Assembly (NCBI RefSeq): GCF_900111615.1
Contig: NZ_FOHU01000004.1
Coordinates: 186,001-250,000, forward strand
Length of the DNA stretch: 64,000 bases
DNA from: Natronincola peptidivorans
Lineage (GTDB): Bacteria > Bacillota > Clostridia > Peptostreptococcales > Natronincolaceae
Reading direction: 5' to 3'
The notes below the pieces were generated by a model. The model made no database searches and was not told the DNA's origin. It saw nothing but the letters and a program-made list of their open reading frames with translations. The translations under genes and the position numbers were made by a program. This document shows, piece after piece, positions 8,535-17,237 of this stretch (positions are counted from its first letter, which is position 1; each line of letters begins with the position of its first letter).

Positions 8535-8783
8535 CTATTTAAGCTTTTCTAATTTTCTCTTCAATTCTTCAATCTCCTTCTGGATTTTGCATCGTTCTTC
8601 TTCTCGTTCTTCAATAAATTCCTGTGTTTCTCCAAGTGCCTGCAGTGTATCACCAAAAACAGAAATCCAATTTCCAATGACGGAAACCTTGCCTCCATCA
8701 TCCACAGCCTTTGATGTTAATATTGCCAATAAAGCAACGATCAGAGGTAAACTCTTTATACTGTTGGAATCAAAACCACTCAT
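8535..8783 (-). CDS. Small hypothetical protein with hydrophobic helix and coiled coil
   Basis: This 82-residue protein has a good ribosome site (AGAGGAGG, 7 nt before ATG) and its own terminator, so it is likely real. A hydrophobic stretch (LPLIVALLAILT, about residues 12-23) is followed by a short linker. The tail is a highly charged helix rich in Glu, Arg and Lys (about 50-82) with heptad-like Leu/Ile spacing, suggesting a coiled coil. I do not recognise the family. A membrane-associated oligomer or a spore-related small protein would fit, but this is only inference. Confidence 0.65.
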   Translation of the reverse strand: MSGFDSNSIKSLPLIVALLAILTSKAVDDGGKVSVIGNWISVFGDTLQALGETQEFIEEREEERCKIQKEIEELKRKLEKLK

Positions 8784-8940
8784 AATCAGGCCTCCTCTAC
8801 TTATTAATATATTTTATGAAGCATAAGAATAAATGGTGTTTTAAAGCCTTATCCACTTTAGAGAAGGATAAAAATAAATGATATTCCTTGCATAATCCTG
8901 AGCTTCTTTACATTATATAATAATGATTTATCTTTTGAAA

Positions 8941-8969
8941 TTGACATCATTCACATTAAGGAGTATATT
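8941..8969 (+). promoter_or_regulatory. Sigma-A-type promoter for the htrA-like gene
   Basis: TTGACA at 8941-8946 and TATATT at 8964-8969 are separated by 17 bp, about 90 bp upstream of the protease start. The remainder of the 8784-9058 gap is AT-rich with no other clear signal. Confidence 0.65.
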
Positions 8970-9058
8970 GAAATTACAGAGTAAGTTTTCCATTTATTGC
9001 TTTAATAGAATAAAGTTGGTGTCTTTTAAAAAGAATTCATTTAATAGGAGGTATTTTC

Positions 9059-10156
9059 TTGAAAAAGTTCATTGTATTTCTTATGATTTTTGTCCTAATC
9101 CTGATACAGCCCTTAGCTGGTTTTGCAGAATCACCTTCTGTAGCTACCGAAACCTCTAATGAAGCTTCAATTGAGGTGTTAAGTAATGATCTTGAAGGAT
9201 TGATAAAGAATATTATAAAAGAAATGCTGCAGATGGAAAAGGAAGATGGACAAATTACAAAGGTAATTGACGAGATCAACCAATCTGTAGTTGCTATCAT
9301 TGGTAATAACAAGACCTATAGACAACAGGATCATGTTTATACCAAAATGCCTAGCAATCTTCAGCATGGCTCTGGTGTAATCATCTCTTCTGATGGCAAA
9401 ATCATTACCAATAACCACGTAGTAAAAGATATGGAAGAAATTTATGTGGTGATGTATGATGGTAAAGCTTATCAGGCTCAGCTTTTGTATCGAGATGAAG
9501 AGATCGACCTAGCACTTATTAAAATTAATCGCAGTAATGTAAAGCCGGTAAAATTAGAAGCCCCAGACAATGTTAAGGTTGGTAATACTGTCATTGCTAT
9601 TGGTACCCCTCTATATTTTGGATATCGAAATAGTGCTAGCAGAGGGATTATCAGTGGCCTCAATCGCCCTGTGGATGAAACCTATACTTATCTTCAGACA
9701 GATGCTTCCGTCAATCCTGGCAATAGTGGTGGACCTCTGGTAAATATGGACGGAAAGCTGGTTGGTATTAATACCTTAGGTTATGTCTATTATTCTGGTA
9801 TGAACTTTGCAATTCCCGTTGAAAATGTTTCTTATTTTTTAGATCATTATCATCAGTTTGGACGAATTAGAAGGTGCTATACCGGAATACAGTTTGAAGA
9901 AAACTGGGCTGCCATGTTGGGGATCCCAACAAATCAAGGGCTTAGGGTTGTTACTCTCCGACAGGATGCAGTAGTTGCCTCCAGTCAAGTACAGGAGGGT
10001 GACATGCTGGAGGCTATTGATGGTATAAAAACCTCCTCCATCGCTGCTTATAATGAAGCGTTAAAACAGTATCTTCCCGGTAATCAAGTAACCTTAACCT
10101 TCTCAAGAAATAATAAACCTTTTGATATTAACGTAACCTTAAAAGATCGTCCGTAA
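9059..10156 (+). CDS. Secreted or anchored HtrA-like serine protease (S1C, PDZ)
   Basis: The start is TTG 9059, about 8 nt after AGGAGGT. A signal peptide or anchor covers residues 1-23. A trypsin-like domain follows with the full triad: His120 in ITNNHVV, Asp150 in DEEIDLALIKI and Ser223 in NPGNSGGPLV. A PDZ domain occupies roughly 270-360. It would degrade or sense misfolded proteins outside the membrane. It is followed after 6 bp by a large secreted protein gene, suggesting a shared transcript and a functional link. Confidence 0.9.
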   Translation: MKKFIVFLMIFVLILIQPLAGFAESPSVATETSNEASIEVLSNDLEGLIKNIIKEMLQMEKEDGQITKVIDEINQSVVAIIGNNKTYRQQDHVYTKMPSNLQHGSGVIISSDGKIITNNHVVKDMEEIYVVMYDGKAYQAQLLYRDEEIDLALIKINRSNVKPVKLEAPDNVKVGNTVIAIGTPLYFGYRNSASRGIISGLNRPVDETYTYLQTDASVNPGNSGGPLVNMDGKLVGINTLGYVYYSGMNFAIPVENVSYFLDHYHQFGRIRRCYTGIQFEENWAAMLGIPTNQGLRVVTLRQDAVVASSQVQEGDMLEAIDGIKTSSIAAYNEALKQYLPGNQVTLTFSRNNKPFDINVTLKDRP

Positions 10157-10162
10157 AATAAT

Positions 10163-12046
10163 ATGATGGGAATGGAGATGAATCAATTGAAACAAAGAAA
10201 ACGATTTATTACTATTTTTCTATGTTTAATGATTTTCATAGCATCGGTCCCCTCCTATGTCTTTGGATTAGAGGATGATGGATCGATTGATTTATATGAG
10301 GTGTTTTCCAGTAAAGCAGACAGAATGAAAACGGAGGTTGGCAGTCGTATCTTTAAATGGTCTATGCACCTTCCAGATGACGCCATTGTCTATAAATCCG
10401 ATAGAGCTAATTATTTTGATATGTATACCGAAAGCTATCAGTCTAATGTTTCTCTTGAGGTTATGAAAAATGAGCAAAAATATACTCTTGAGGATATACT
10501 ATATAGCAGACAAATGAATACCCGTGACTTTCATTATTATTGGTATTACTCCCAAAAAGAGTTTACCTTTGATATTCAACAGGATGAAAGAGGGGAAAAA
10601 TATATTCGCATCGTAAAAATGGACCCATTTTATGATTACTATCTTATAGACGATGCAGCAGAAGAGTTCAGCTCCTACATAGAAAACCGTATTTATATTA
10701 AAAATGATTATATCTATAATCTAGAGGTTACCATGGAGGGTAGGTATTATCGAGAAAACCCTGAAATGTTTAATAAGTTAACTTCCTCCTTTGTTCTAAG
10801 CTATGATGAGAACAGTCCCTATATTAAAGAGCTTTCTGATTCTGTCAGCGAGCCTCGAGCTTATGATAATACTAGCTATGGATGGAGGATTACTGTAAAT
10901 CCTTATTGGAAAGAAGAAGGTATCTCCAATGCTAGAGTACAGCATTTCACAGCTGTTTATAGTGATGAAGAAATATATGGCACTGATGAAGATATCCTGG
11001 AGGAGGAATTAGATTTTAACAACCATCTCCCCTTTAGGGAAGGAATTACCGTCTCTCTAGTAAGCTCTGCCTTACCAACAGAAACTGCTGAGGGGTGGGC
11101 TAAAGAAGAAATACAAGACCTACAGCAAAATTATAATGACAAGGTTTATGAAATATTACAGGCGGAAAAAGTACAGCTTGGCGATGCAGAGGGCTATCGG
11201 GTAAAAATCAAGTATACAACTATCCCTAAGAACCCTTATGTGGTGGATACCCTATATGTTATAGGCAGAGGCTATAAATATCGCTTAGTTGCTAATATAT
11301 CTGATAAAAAGTATAATGAGCCCAGAACAAGAGAAGCCTTTGAAACCATGTTGAAATCCTTTAGGTTAACCAATCAGAGAAGCAGCTATTTAGGCAAAAT
11401 ATTAGACCCAACCAGCTTGATTGATTGGACGGAACCTAAAGAAATTAAAACAAAAAGATATAATTATAAGGCAGATTTAACAAAAATCTGGCATACCCAT
11501 GATAACTTCTATAGTGGCGGCTATGGGTATTATGATTATTATGATAATTATTACTATTATCCAAGTATGGGAAATCAGGAGAGTGTTTCTGCTTACCAAA
11601 CCGGTAACAACATGGCTTTAATGATGATGGCTGGCTTTGATACAAGAAGCTTTGATGATATCATCAAGGATTATGTGAATATGATATTAGAGAGAGACGA
11701 GGTAAGAATAGGATTGGCAGACCTCCAAGTGTCTTCTGCTACAATAGGGCCAGTTAGTATTTATAGAATCATCACAGAATATGATCTTGACGCCATGAAT
11801 CAATTTGCCCTAACGGATGAAACAAAATCCTATGATTATACTTCCTTGACCAATCAATATACCTATATGGTTAAGCTGGGGAATGATTTATATACACAAA
11901 CTGTTACCATCCCACTAGCCAATACCACTGACTACACCAAGCGCTCCATGGAAGGGGTATGGAAAAACACATCTATTTTAGGCACCAATTATAGTTCAAG
12001 AATCGGCAGCTGGAACAGGCATCATAACAGTGAATTTCTAAATTGA
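10163..12046 (+). CDS. Secreted protein of unknown function, partner of the HtrA-like protease
   Basis: This 627-residue protein begins 6 bp after the HtrA-like stop; four in-frame ATGs lie between 10163 and 10180, and the exact one is unclear. A signal peptide is evident (RKRFITIFLCLMIF then a small-residue region near Ala/Gly). Two or three alpha/beta segments of about 150-170 residues follow, each with an unfolding-type pattern such as GWRITVNPYW or VQLGDAEGYRVKIKY that recalls PsbP/MOG1-like folds (inference). A very Tyr-rich stretch lies near residues 450-470. I do not recognise the family. Position suggests it is a substrate, adaptor or co-secreted partner of the protease. Confidence 0.75.
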   Translation: MMGMEMNQLKQRKRFITIFLCLMIFIASVPSYVFGLEDDGSIDLYEVFSSKADRMKTEVGSRIFKWSMHLPDDAIVYKSDRANYFDMYTESYQSNVSLEVMKNEQKYTLEDILYSRQMNTRDFHYYWYYSQKEFTFDIQQDERGEKYIRIVKMDPFYDYYLIDDAAEEFSSYIENRIYIKNDYIYNLEVTMEGRYYRENPEMFNKLTSSFVLSYDENSPYIKELSDSVSEPRAYDNTSYGWRITVNPYWKEEGISNARVQHFTAVYSDEEIYGTDEDILEEELDFNNHLPFREGITVSLVSSALPTETAEGWAKEEIQDLQQNYNDKVYEILQAEKVQLGDAEGYRVKIKYTTIPKNPYVVDTLYVIGRGYKYRLVANISDKKYNEPRTREAFETMLKSFRLTNQRSSYLGKILDPTSLIDWTEPKEIKTKRYNYKADLTKIWHTHDNFYSGGYGYYDYYDNYYYYPSMGNQESVSAYQTGNNMALMMMAGFDTRSFDDIIKDYVNMILERDEVRIGLADLQVSSATIGPVSIYRIITEYDLDAMNQFALTDETKSYDYTSLTNQYTYMVKLGNDLYTQTVTIPLANTTDYTKRSMEGVWKNTSILGTNYSSRIGSWNRHHNSEFLN

Positions 12047-12057
12047 TAAATACTGAG

Positions 12058-12086
12058 AATAGAGGAGAATTATTTCTCCTCTATTT
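12058..12086 (+). terminator. Terminator after the secreted protein gene
   Basis: AATAGAGGAGAA pairs perfectly with its complement across a short loop just after the stop codon, followed by a T-containing tail. Confidence 0.75.
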
Positions 12087-12202
12087 CTATTCCCCTTAAA
12101 ACTCCTATTAGAAAATAAGCTTATGCTGCTTGTGTATAAATATAGGGAATTAAGCTAATAATTACAGAAAATTTTATTATTATTTATTAGGAGGAATATT
12201 TC

Positions 12203-12763
12203 ATGTCAGTAAAAAATGCAATGACAGCTGATTTTTTAAGATCTGCCTATGGCGGAGAAAGCATGGCCCATATGCGTTATCTTATATGGGGTGATGTAGC
12301 TGATAAGGAAGGGATGCCCAATATAGGACGTTTATTTAGAGCTATTGCCTATGCTGAATATGCCCATGCGGACAACCATTTCAGAGAGCTGAAGGATCAA
12401 AAAGGCGATTTCACTGTGCCTGCTGGTGCAGTTTTTGGTGTTGGTAACACTGTGGAAAATCTACAAGGAGGCATCGATGGAGAACTCCATGAGATAGAGC
12501 AGATGTACCCAGTTTATCTAGAAACCGCTCGCTTTCAAAAAGAAAAAGGTGCGGAAAGAGCATTTCATTATGCTTTAGAGGCAGAAAAGGTCCATGCCAC
12601 CCTCTTTCAAAAGGCTCAGGATATAGCAAGACAGGGGAAGGATATGGATATAGGTGATGTCCACGTTTGTGATATCTGCGGCCATACAACCACAGAAGGT
12701 CTTCCAGAGCAATGTCCTATATGTGGTGCAAAGAAGACAGCCTATAAAGCATTTAAAGCTTAA
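12203..12763 (+). CDS. Rubrerythrin
   Basis: This 186-residue protein has an N-terminal ferritin-like four-helix di-iron domain (Glu ligands in GGESMAHMRY, AEYAHADNH, GELHEIEQMYP and ALEAEKVHA). The C-terminal rubredoxin-like domain has two CxxC pairs (CDIC and CPIC). It reduces hydrogen peroxide in anaerobes using electrons from NADH-linked rubredoxin partners. The ribosome site is AGGAGG, 8-9 nt before ATG. It sits alone between two terminators, as expected for a stress-induced single gene. Confidence 0.95.
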   Translation: MSVKNAMTADFLRSAYGGESMAHMRYLIWGDVADKEGMPNIGRLFRAIAYAEYAHADNHFRELKDQKGDFTVPAGAVFGVGNTVENLQGGIDGELHEIEQMYPVYLETARFQKEKGAERAFHYALEAEKVHATLFQKAQDIARQGKDMDIGDVHVCDICGHTTTEGLPEQCPICGAKKTAYKAFKA

Positions 12764-12786
12764 GTAAATTATTTTTTTTGAATAAG

Positions 12787-12824
12787 TATCCCTACTATAT
12801 CAATACTAAAAGATAGTAGGGATG
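12787..12824 (+). terminator. Terminator after rubrerythrin
   Basis: ATCCCTACTAT pairs with ATAGTAGGGAT around a loop of about 14 nt and is followed by CTTTTATT. Confidence 0.8.
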
Positions 12825-12926
12825 CTTTTATTATTTCCTAAAGGATTTGAGTTTTTTCGTAAAATACTTTATAGTGGATAATAAAGTTATTAAAGAACCA
12901 AGTATGCTATCAAAGAGGTGACGTTG

Positions 12927-13571
12927 ATGAATATTGATCTACTAGAATGGCTAGGTTATTTAGCCTCTATTTTGGTTTTGATTTCTCTATTAATGAGTTC
13001 CATCGTAAAGCTGAGATGGATCAATTTATTAGGCTCTTTCCTGTTTGCCACCTATGGTTTTTTAATAGGGGCTTTACCGGTTGGTCTTGTAAACTCCTGT
13101 ATTGTCTTTATCAACATCTATTACTTAACAAAGGTTTACACTTCAAAGAAGGATTATTTTAAAATCCTAGAGATTGATGCTGATTCTAAATATCTACACT
13201 ACTTTCAAGATTTTTATAAAGATGAAATTCATAAATATTTTTCTCAATCCGTCTTTTCACTAAAGAAAGATCATGTAGGTTTTTATATTCTTAGAAATCT
13301 TGTACCTGCTGGTTTGTTCATAGCCTCCAAATATGATGAAAAAACCCTTAAAATAGAGCTGGATTTTGTCATTCCAGAGTATAGGGACTTTAAGATAGGA
13401 CAATATGTTTATGAAGAACAGAAGGAATACTTTTTACAGAGAGGCTATCAACGGTTTCTTAGTCACTCCTGTAATAAAGAACATACTCGTTATTTAGAAA
13501 AAATGGGTTTCCATCAAAAAGAGGAAAACAACATTAAAATTTTCGAAAAAATAATTACCCCTATTGAATAG
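12927..13571 (+). CDS. YgjV-like membrane protein with C-terminal acetyltransferase-like domain
   Basis: Upstream GTG/TTG starts exist, but AGAGGTG places the best start at ATG 12927, giving 214 residues. The first 70 residues hold two or three hydrophobic helices with a YgjV-like pattern (GYLASILVLISLL, LGSFLFATYGFLIG). The rest is soluble and resembles a GNAT fold: LDFVIPEYRDFKIG and YLEKMGFHQKE recall acceptor-binding and terminal motifs. The substrate is unknown. The fusion of a small YgjV-type membrane domain to a GNAT-like domain occurs in other Firmicutes proteins. Its stop codon lies inside a terminator stem. Confidence 0.65.
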   Translation: MNIDLLEWLGYLASILVLISLLMSSIVKLRWINLLGSFLFATYGFLIGALPVGLVNSCIVFINIYYLTKVYTSKKDYFKILEIDADSKYLHYFQDFYKDEIHKYFSQSVFSLKKDHVGFYILRNLVPAGLFIASKYDEKTLKIELDFVIPEYRDFKIGQYVYEEQKEYFLQRGYQRFLSHSCNKEHTRYLEKMGFHQKEENNIKIFEKIITPIE

Positions 13572-13584
13572 AGGTAATTATTTT
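13550..13584. terminator. Terminator overlapping the stop of the YgjV-like gene
   Basis: AATAATTACC pairs with GGTAATTATT, and the stop codon is in the loop side. TTTTCTTTTTT follows on the plus strand. The stem is symmetric, so it may also serve the convergent YjbQ gene. Confidence 0.7.
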
Positions 13585-13680
13585 CTTTTTTGATTGACTT
13601 AGCTCTTTTATACAATGATTTTTCATTTATTATAATGATAAAAACTATATTGTAAATAATATAGCTAGCCATCATTTTAT

Positions 13681-14097
13681 TTATGCTCCAATTATTTTTA
13701 CTAAAACTCGTTTTCTTCGTTTCCCATCAAACTCACCATAAAAGATTTGCTCCCATGGGCCAAAATCTAGTTTTCCTTCTGTAATAGCCACCACTACCTC
13801 TCTGCCCATGATAGTTCTTTTTAAATGGGCATCTGCATTATCCTCATAGGTATTGTGGGCATACTGACTATGAGGTTTTTCGGGAGCCAACCTTTCCAAA
13901 AATTTTTCAAAATCCTGATGTAATCCTCCTTCATCGTCATTGATAAAAACACTAGAGGTGATATGCATAGCATTACATAGTAATAAACCCTCCTTGATGC
14001 CACTCTCCCTCAGACATTCTCGTATTTCTGGAGTGATATTAATCAATTCCCTCCTTTGGGTGGTATTGAACCACAGCTCTTTGCGATAAGATTTCAT
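13681..14097 (-). CDS. YjbQ/UPF0047 family protein
   Basis: This 138-residue protein matches the YjbQ (TIGR00149, UPF0047) family. Visible marks are the opening strand [33 protein letters not shown], the [14 protein letters not shown] segment, [16 protein letters not shown] and [18 protein letters not shown]. The family is annotated as a secondary thiamine-phosphate synthase based on weak activity, and its physiological role is uncertain. It is cytosolic and monocistronic, divergent from the ECF sigma operon. Confidence 0.88.
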   Translation of the reverse strand: MKSYRKELWFNTTQRRELINITPEIRECLRESGIKEGLLLCNAMHITSSVFINDDEGGLHQDFEKFLERLAPEKPHSQYAHNTYEDNADAHLKRTIMGREVVVAITEGKLDFGPWEQIFYGEFDGKRRKRVLVKIIGA

Positions 14098-14240
14098 TGT
14101 TTTTCCCTCCTCTTGTCATTTTTACCCATTATTATAATACCTTTTTGCCATTTTTAATAGGGTTAAAGCATTTTTTCAAGACTTCCTTCTGTTTTCTATG
14201 GTATGGTGTAAATAATGGAAAACTAATTTTGTCGTATTGT

Positions 14241-14268
14241 TGTAACATATTTTGTTGCTTTTAGTCTA
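14241..14268 (+). promoter_or_regulatory. Possible ECF-type promoter for the sigma operon
   Basis: TGTAAC at 14241-14246 and GTCTA at 14264-14268 are 17 bp apart, resembling the -35 and -10 spacing of ECF sigma promoters. This would fit autoregulation of the sigma factor gene starting at 14319. The match is by eye and modest. Confidence 0.35.
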
Positions 14269-14318
14269 TATTAAAGAATCATACTTGCTGGCCAGCAAAA
14301 TTAAAGGGGCAGATCCTA

Positions 14319-14825
14319 TTGGAAAAAGATTTTACATTATTATATCAAAAATATAAAGAACCGATTTTTTCTTATATTTATTATCTTTCAACAAATCACA
14401 CAGAGGCGGAGGAGATTTGTCAGGATGTGTTTTTGAAGGTATATTTGAATATAGATAAATTTGAAGGGCGTTCTAGTTTTAAAACTTGGATTTATCGTAT
14501 CGCAAAGAATACCTTTCTAGAGTTTAAAAGGAAAAGCAAGAGAGAAGTATTGACCTGTGACACTAACCTATTAGAGAGAGAAAATCATGACGCAACAGTT
14601 GTGCCTGAAAGCTATCTTCTCCATAGAGAAAAACATCGTTTGATTCAAGAAACCTTAAATAGAATGAGTGAAAAATATAAAAGCTTTATTATTTTAAGAG
14701 AGCTTCAAAACCTATCCTATCAGGAAATTAGCGAAATCACTGATGTGAAGGTGAACACTGTCAAGGTAAATATCTATCGCGCACGAAGCGAATTTCAAAA
14801 AATTTATAAGGAATTGGAGGGATAG
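14319..14825 (+). CDS. ECF-type RNA polymerase sigma factor
   Basis: This 168-residue protein has sigma-70 region 2 (EAEEICQDVFLKVYLNIDKFEGRSSFKTWIYRIAKN) and region 4 (ILRELQNLSYQEISEITDVKVNTVKVNIYRAR) without region 3, the ECF layout. The start is TTG 14319 behind AAAGGGG. The gene for a zinc-finger anti-sigma protein starts three bases after its stop and a membrane protein gene follows, so the trio is a sensing module. The signal and regulon are unknown, but an envelope signal is likely given the membrane partners. Confidence 0.92.
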   Translation: MEKDFTLLYQKYKEPIFSYIYYLSTNHTEAEEICQDVFLKVYLNIDKFEGRSSFKTWIYRIAKNTFLEFKRKSKREVLTCDTNLLERENHDATVVPESYLLHREKHRLIQETLNRMSEKYKSFIILRELQNLSYQEISEITDVKVNTVKVNIYRARSEFQKIYKELEG

Positions 14826-14828
14826 CAC

Positions 14829-15800
14829 ATGCCTTGTCCACATAAAAAACAATTGCAAAATTATTTAGAGGAAAAGCTTTCCTCAGAGGAAATGAAGCAT
14901 ATGGAAGAACATATTGATATATGCATTGATTGTCAGAAAAGACTTGATCAGATGTTGGATACTTCTCTACAGCTCCAGCAAACCTCTGTGGAAGTTGATG
15001 ATGAGGTATTGGTAGAGAAAATCAAAGCTCACCGTAAGGGTATCCGAAGAATATATGCCTATGGTACCTTAGGATTTTTGATAGGTTTATTTTCTCTCAA
15101 GTATACCTCTGATAGCTTTATTATTACCAAAGCCATTATGGCCTTGCCTTATAAGCTGGCAGAGTTTATGCTGGGGATCTTTTTCTCAGGAAACAGGCTG
15201 AATCAATGGGATTTAATGTATCGTCACTTTGTAAGAGGCATGGGATATTTCCCCCATCATCCTATACTAGGTCTTATAGTGGAGGTAGTCACCCCGGCAT
15301 TGATCGCTATGTTTATAGGTATCATGCTAGGCTATCTAACCAGTGATAAAAGAGTTTTTCAAAGGAAAAGAATTATTCGCTTTATTATCTCTGGTATGAT
15401 TGTTTTTACCCTTTGGTTTGCTGCTATTTATGGTATTTATAACCATACATTAAATAAAATTGATGGCCTAGAGGATATCAAGTCTGTCATCATCTATGAA
15501 AAACAAGAATATAGCACTAGTTGGATACTAAAAATTGACCAGCACAATCTTTATGAAGAAAAGCATCTTAGGGTTATTTCAGGGCTTTCTGAGACTACGC
15601 CGTCAGACGCTCATGCTCCTATGAATTATCAGGAAGGGCTGGAGTTATTGCTGCAATTTAAGGGCGGCGGCGAAATCATTGCCCATGTCGATCTAGAAAC
15701 TGGTACCATGTTTATGCAAAACCGTCGTCATTATCAGTTATCAGAGAAAACACTATCACTCTTGACAGAGATTGCATGGAGGGAAAGAGATGAGAATTAA
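14829..15800 (+). CDS. Membrane anti-sigma factor with N-terminal zinc finger
   Basis: The first 45 residues carry a zf-HC2 anti-sigma domain: Cys in MPCPHKKQL, then His and Cys in EEHIDICIDCQKRL, which bind zinc and would grip the ECF sigma factor. Three or four hydrophobic segments follow (around residues 75-95, 100-115, 150-180 and 190-205), then an extracytoplasmic C-terminal domain of about 110 residues. It is 323 residues long. The gene begins 3 bp after the sigma factor stop and overlaps the next gene. Confidence 0.85.
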   Translation: MPCPHKKQLQNYLEEKLSSEEMKHMEEHIDICIDCQKRLDQMLDTSLQLQQTSVEVDDEVLVEKIKAHRKGIRRIYAYGTLGFLIGLFSLKYTSDSFIITKAIMALPYKLAEFMLGIFFSGNRLNQWDLMYRHFVRGMGYFPHHPILGLIVEVVTPALIAMFIGIMLGYLTSDKRVFQRKRIIRFIISGMIVFTLWFAAIYGIYNHTLNKIDGLEDIKSVIIYEKQEYSTSWILKIDQHNLYEEKHLRVISGLSETTPSDAHAPMNYQEGLELLLQFKGGGEIIAHVDLETGTMFMQNRRHYQLSEKTLSLLTEIAWRERDEN

Positions 15801-16872
15801 AATAGATAAAATGATTGCTCTATGTGGAAGTGCCCTATTGGGATACTATTTAGGTCTGTCTATACTTGGTGGAACTATGTGGAGACTGCTACAATGGACC
15901 CTGCCGCCTATTAATGACCGACATTTACCAAGATTTTATACAGGAATTATGGGTGCTGTTATAGCGGCTTCGATAGGCTATTTAATTTATACTAAATTTA
16001 TTGAAAAGTGTTCTATTAAAAAATGTAGAAAACAATATACTATAGGGATAGTGGCTTTGTTGCTATTACCTATGATCACTATGGTCAGCTTTCGTATCCA
16101 GGCGGTGAATTATGTAAAACAAGCTGAAGCCACTACCCCCACTAGATTGAATCTTCAGTTTGAAAATCCAAGGGTGAGTTTTGTAATTAGTGAAAGTCAT
16201 GGGGGTGCATCTGCCACTGCCTATGGTAAAAGCATAAGAGTTGAGAATCAAACAACCTTGCTAGAAGAATTTGGAGAGACTCTTCAGCAACTAGAATTAG
16301 TAGAAGTGGTAGACCCTTCACAGTATAGTCGTGAGGAGCATAGGGGCACCATGTGGATAAACTACAGTCCTAAAGGGAGTTGGTATTCTAAAATATTAAC
16401 CTGGCATGGCGATTATTTTGTAGAATCTATAGCAGGCCAGCAATGGGTCCTCTATAAAGGAACTGCATTAGAAGCACTTCTAAAAGATTTAGATTCACAG
16501 TTGAAGGACTTAAACACCTATACTTCTGCAGAAATGCTTCATACCACTTTTATTGATGGAAAAGCAAATCATGTGGAGAGTGTTCCTATTGATAATTTAG
16601 AATTTATTAAAAATAGTATTCAAAAGCATAATAGAATTACTCCTGATGATGATATAGTTTCCAGCTTTGAAGTTATTCTAAAGGATCATCAATGGATCAC
16701 TAAGGCTGATGTAAACTTTTATGGCTTTTCCCTTAAAAATCATCTTCATGATACCAGTTCTTTTGAAGTAGATTTTATGCTTGAGAATGTCCTCCTGTAT
16801 GATGATGTCTTAAAGATTGCTTGGTTTGAAGGAGAGTATTATGAGGTAGATTTATCTCCTCTTATAAATTAG
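15790..16872 (+). CDS. Membrane protein of the ECF sigma operon
   Basis: The ATG at 15790 is preferred over 15772 because GGAGGGAAAGAG precedes it. The protein is about 360 residues. Three hydrophobic segments lie in the first 110 residues (GSALLGYYLGLSILGG, GIMGAVIAASIGYLIY, IGIVALLLLPMITMVSF). The remainder is soluble and outside. It has no family I recognise. Its start overlaps the anti-sigma gene by 11 bp, so it is translationally coupled and is probably an accessory sensor or a target of the module. Confidence 0.75.
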   Translation: MRIKIDKMIALCGSALLGYYLGLSILGGTMWRLLQWTLPPINDRHLPRFYTGIMGAVIAASIGYLIYTKFIEKCSIKKCRKQYTIGIVALLLLPMITMVSFRIQAVNYVKQAEATTPTRLNLQFENPRVSFVISESHGGASATAYGKSIRVENQTTLLEEFGETLQQLELVEVVDPSQYSREEHRGTMWINYSPKGSWYSKILTWHGDYFVESIAGQQWVLYKGTALEALLKDLDSQLKDLNTYTSAEMLHTTFIDGKANHVESVPIDNLEFIKNSIQKHNRITPDDDIVSSFEVILKDHQWITKADVNFYGFSLKNHLHDTSSFEVDFMLENVLLYDDVLKIAWFEGEYYEVDLSPLIN

Positions 16873-16893
16873 CTTAACCATTCTTTCCATATA

Positions 16894-16945
16894 CATGGGG
16901 ATGCTTTACTTGCCATATGACAGGTAAACCATCCCCATTTTTCTT
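16894..16945 (+). terminator. Terminator after the ECF operon
   Basis: ATGGGGATG with TTTAC pairs with GTAAA and CATCCCCAT, followed by TTTTTCTTCTTTTT. The rest of the gap up to the LysR gene (to 17237) is AT-rich with a TATAAT near 17158 and no other clear feature. Confidence 0.8.
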
Positions 16946-17237
16946 CTTTTTACTTTCCAGACTCCCCCAAGGATAAGTATTTGTGTTTCATAAAAATATC
17001 TGAGTGCTATAATTGGTGACATTCTATTGCATCACAGCTCAACTTCTATCAACGATAAAGACTTTTTGCAAGAAATGGTAATTATTTAAGTTTGTTTATT
17101 AACTAACATTTTTTGTTATTTGTAGGGAATTTCATTTACCCACCAAGGTATTTCATGTTATAATAATATGTATAATTATTAACTAATTAAAAAATATCTT
17201 TTAGCAAGTACATGACTAATCCAAGGGAGAGAAAATC

